A DNA stretch of 64,000 nucleotides from Prorocentrum cordatum (lineage: Eukaryota > Sar > Dinophyceae > Prorocentrales > Prorocentraceae): NCBI GenBank assembly GCA_963575745.1, contig CAUYUJ010020604.1, positions 111,600-175,599 on the forward strand, given 5' to 3'. The notes beneath the pieces were generated by a model. It was not told the DNA's origin. It saw nothing but the letters and a program-made list of their open reading frames with translations, and did not search any database. Shown here piece by piece: positions 62,867 to 64,000 of the stretch; the stretch's first letter is position 1; every line of letters starts with the position of its first letter. Position numbers and translations under genes: made by a program.

Positions 62867-63884
62867 TCCCTGGGTCTGTGCGTGCGTATGCGCATACGAG
62901 TGCGTTTGGGGCTTTCCCTTCTTGGACCGCCCTTGCGGCGTCAGCTTGTTCCTTCCGTGCAATCCCTTGTTGCTGTTTTGCCTCTCCGTGCTCGGGGCGG
63001 TAGGGCTCGGCGCCCCTTTGTGGGCGCGCGGGCCGTGCACCTTCGTGTTTTCCAGGGTTGTGCACGTACTTTCCCGTCGCTGCCGCGTCCAGTCTCGCGA
63101 TTCGGCTCGCTCCCGAGAGTGCGTGGAACTCGGCTCGTGCGTGGTGCATCGACAACAAGTTGAGCTTGCCTGGGCCTACGGTGACCTTGGTCTCATTGCC
63201 AGCCAGCTGAGGAATTATGTGGCCCGTGTGTGTTGGATATTAACATTTTTCAATGTGTACGAAGTAGAGCGTGCGATTGCGTGTTTGCGTGTCTTGTGAG
63301 ATGTGCACCAAACGCCATCCAGTTTGTGAGCGCCGCCGCGTGAGTGACCCACGGTGCCAACGGGTACCGTCTGCCAGCCCCCCTTCTGTTACGGCAGGTT
63401 CGTGTTGAGGCGGTGGCGACCCCCGCAACTGGCGTTCAAGGTTGGAAACAGCCAGTGACCCAGAATCGGTCAATATGGATCTGGCGATCGAAAACCCATC
63501 GCTCGTTCAAGGTTGAACGATCCACGTGGTGTCAGAAACTCATGCGCCGGACGTCACGGCATGCGCCCACCGTACCGCTACCATCCCCCTCCGGCCCACT
63601 CTCGTCACGAACGTTGCGCGGACGACCAGTGTTCGGGGGTTCGTAGAGGGCGGGTTCTTCCGAGGTGGGGTCATGGAAGGCACCACCTTTGACGATCGCA
63701 TTGCTTTCTCCCGGTTGGGCATGTGGAGCGACTCGCCACTAACCCCAGTCTTGCTTAACCGTTTTTTCCCCCACATCCTGAGTGGGGTTCTTGTTTTCCC
63801 AGAACACCCTCTCCTTCCCACCCACCTCCCGCTCCATCTTCCATGCAGCACAATATTTTTCCTACCCCACACACACCATACCAT
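62867..63884. other. No supported gene
   Basis: Flanking DNA right of the YR element. GTTCAAGGTTG occurs twice (63437 and 63507). No domain or family recognised. Confidence 0.5.
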
Positions 63885-63995
63885 ACCATAGTTCCTACCA
63901 CACATACCATACCATACCATACCATACCATACCACACCATACGTACCATACCGTACCATACCATACCATGGCGTACCATAGCATACCATACCATA
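63885..63995. repeat. (CCATA)n microsatellite
   Basis: ATACC pentanucleotides with a few CACAC, CGTAC and GGCGTAC variants to the window end. Produces a spurious Tyr/Val/Trp/Gly ORF on the minus strand. Confidence 0.9.
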
Positions 63996-64000
63996 TCACA

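Overview
The window reads as nuclear DNA of a dinoflagellate. The best evidence is a set of relict spliced-leader (SL) sequences just upstream of start codons: a 19/21 match at 38454-38474 and a 20/21 match with a 2-nt insertion at 41122-41144, plus weaker ones near 31165, 46956 and 26442. The DNA is GC-rich and gene-poor, with compact mostly single-exon genes in short same-strand runs and a very heavy load of microsatellites and short non-autonomous elements. I suspect a Prorocentrum-like genome from composition, but cannot prove the genus.

Layout. 1-18.7 kb has no gene I can support. It holds long GAG/CTC tracts, a (TGA)69 array and several dispersed repeat families: R (five copies, same strand), G (two inverted copies of exactly 173 bp), H (one copy carrying a nested G) and a 176-bp MITE with 30-bp inverted ends. 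18.7-28 kb holds two CTG/CAG-rich elements and three minus-strand genes: a 675-aa transposase-like protein, a 128-aa coiled-coil protein and a 511-aa protein with a basic, Ala/Lys-rich tail. 28.5-35.6 kb holds two ~1-kb E elements, a TTTAGGG-like minisatellite, a plus-strand Ser-rich gene and a minus-strand coiled-coil ORF that runs into an E element. 36.4-41.2 kb carries two minus-strand paralogues sharing a C-terminal domain, both with relict SLs and one with a frameshift, separated by an array of perfect 32-bp palindromes. 41.7-43.85 kb is an F element with an E element inserted in it, followed by a 100-N gap. 44-50.6 kb holds a small MITE family, two plus-strand genes (coiled-coil and RS-rich) and another E element. 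50.7-54.6 kb holds two minus-strand genes of unknown function. 55.55-62.87 kb is a decayed retroelement with an ORF1, reverse transcriptase, RNase H, tyrosine recombinase order and A1-ORFs-B1-A2-B2 split direct repeats, the architecture of PAT/Ngaro-type tyrosine-recombinase retrotransposons.

The genes do not form a recognisable pathway. The window is mainly a record of transposition and retroposition: SL-bearing cDNA-like gene copies, nested small elements, and a dead YR retroelement. Element boundaries and repeat copy numbers were read by eye.
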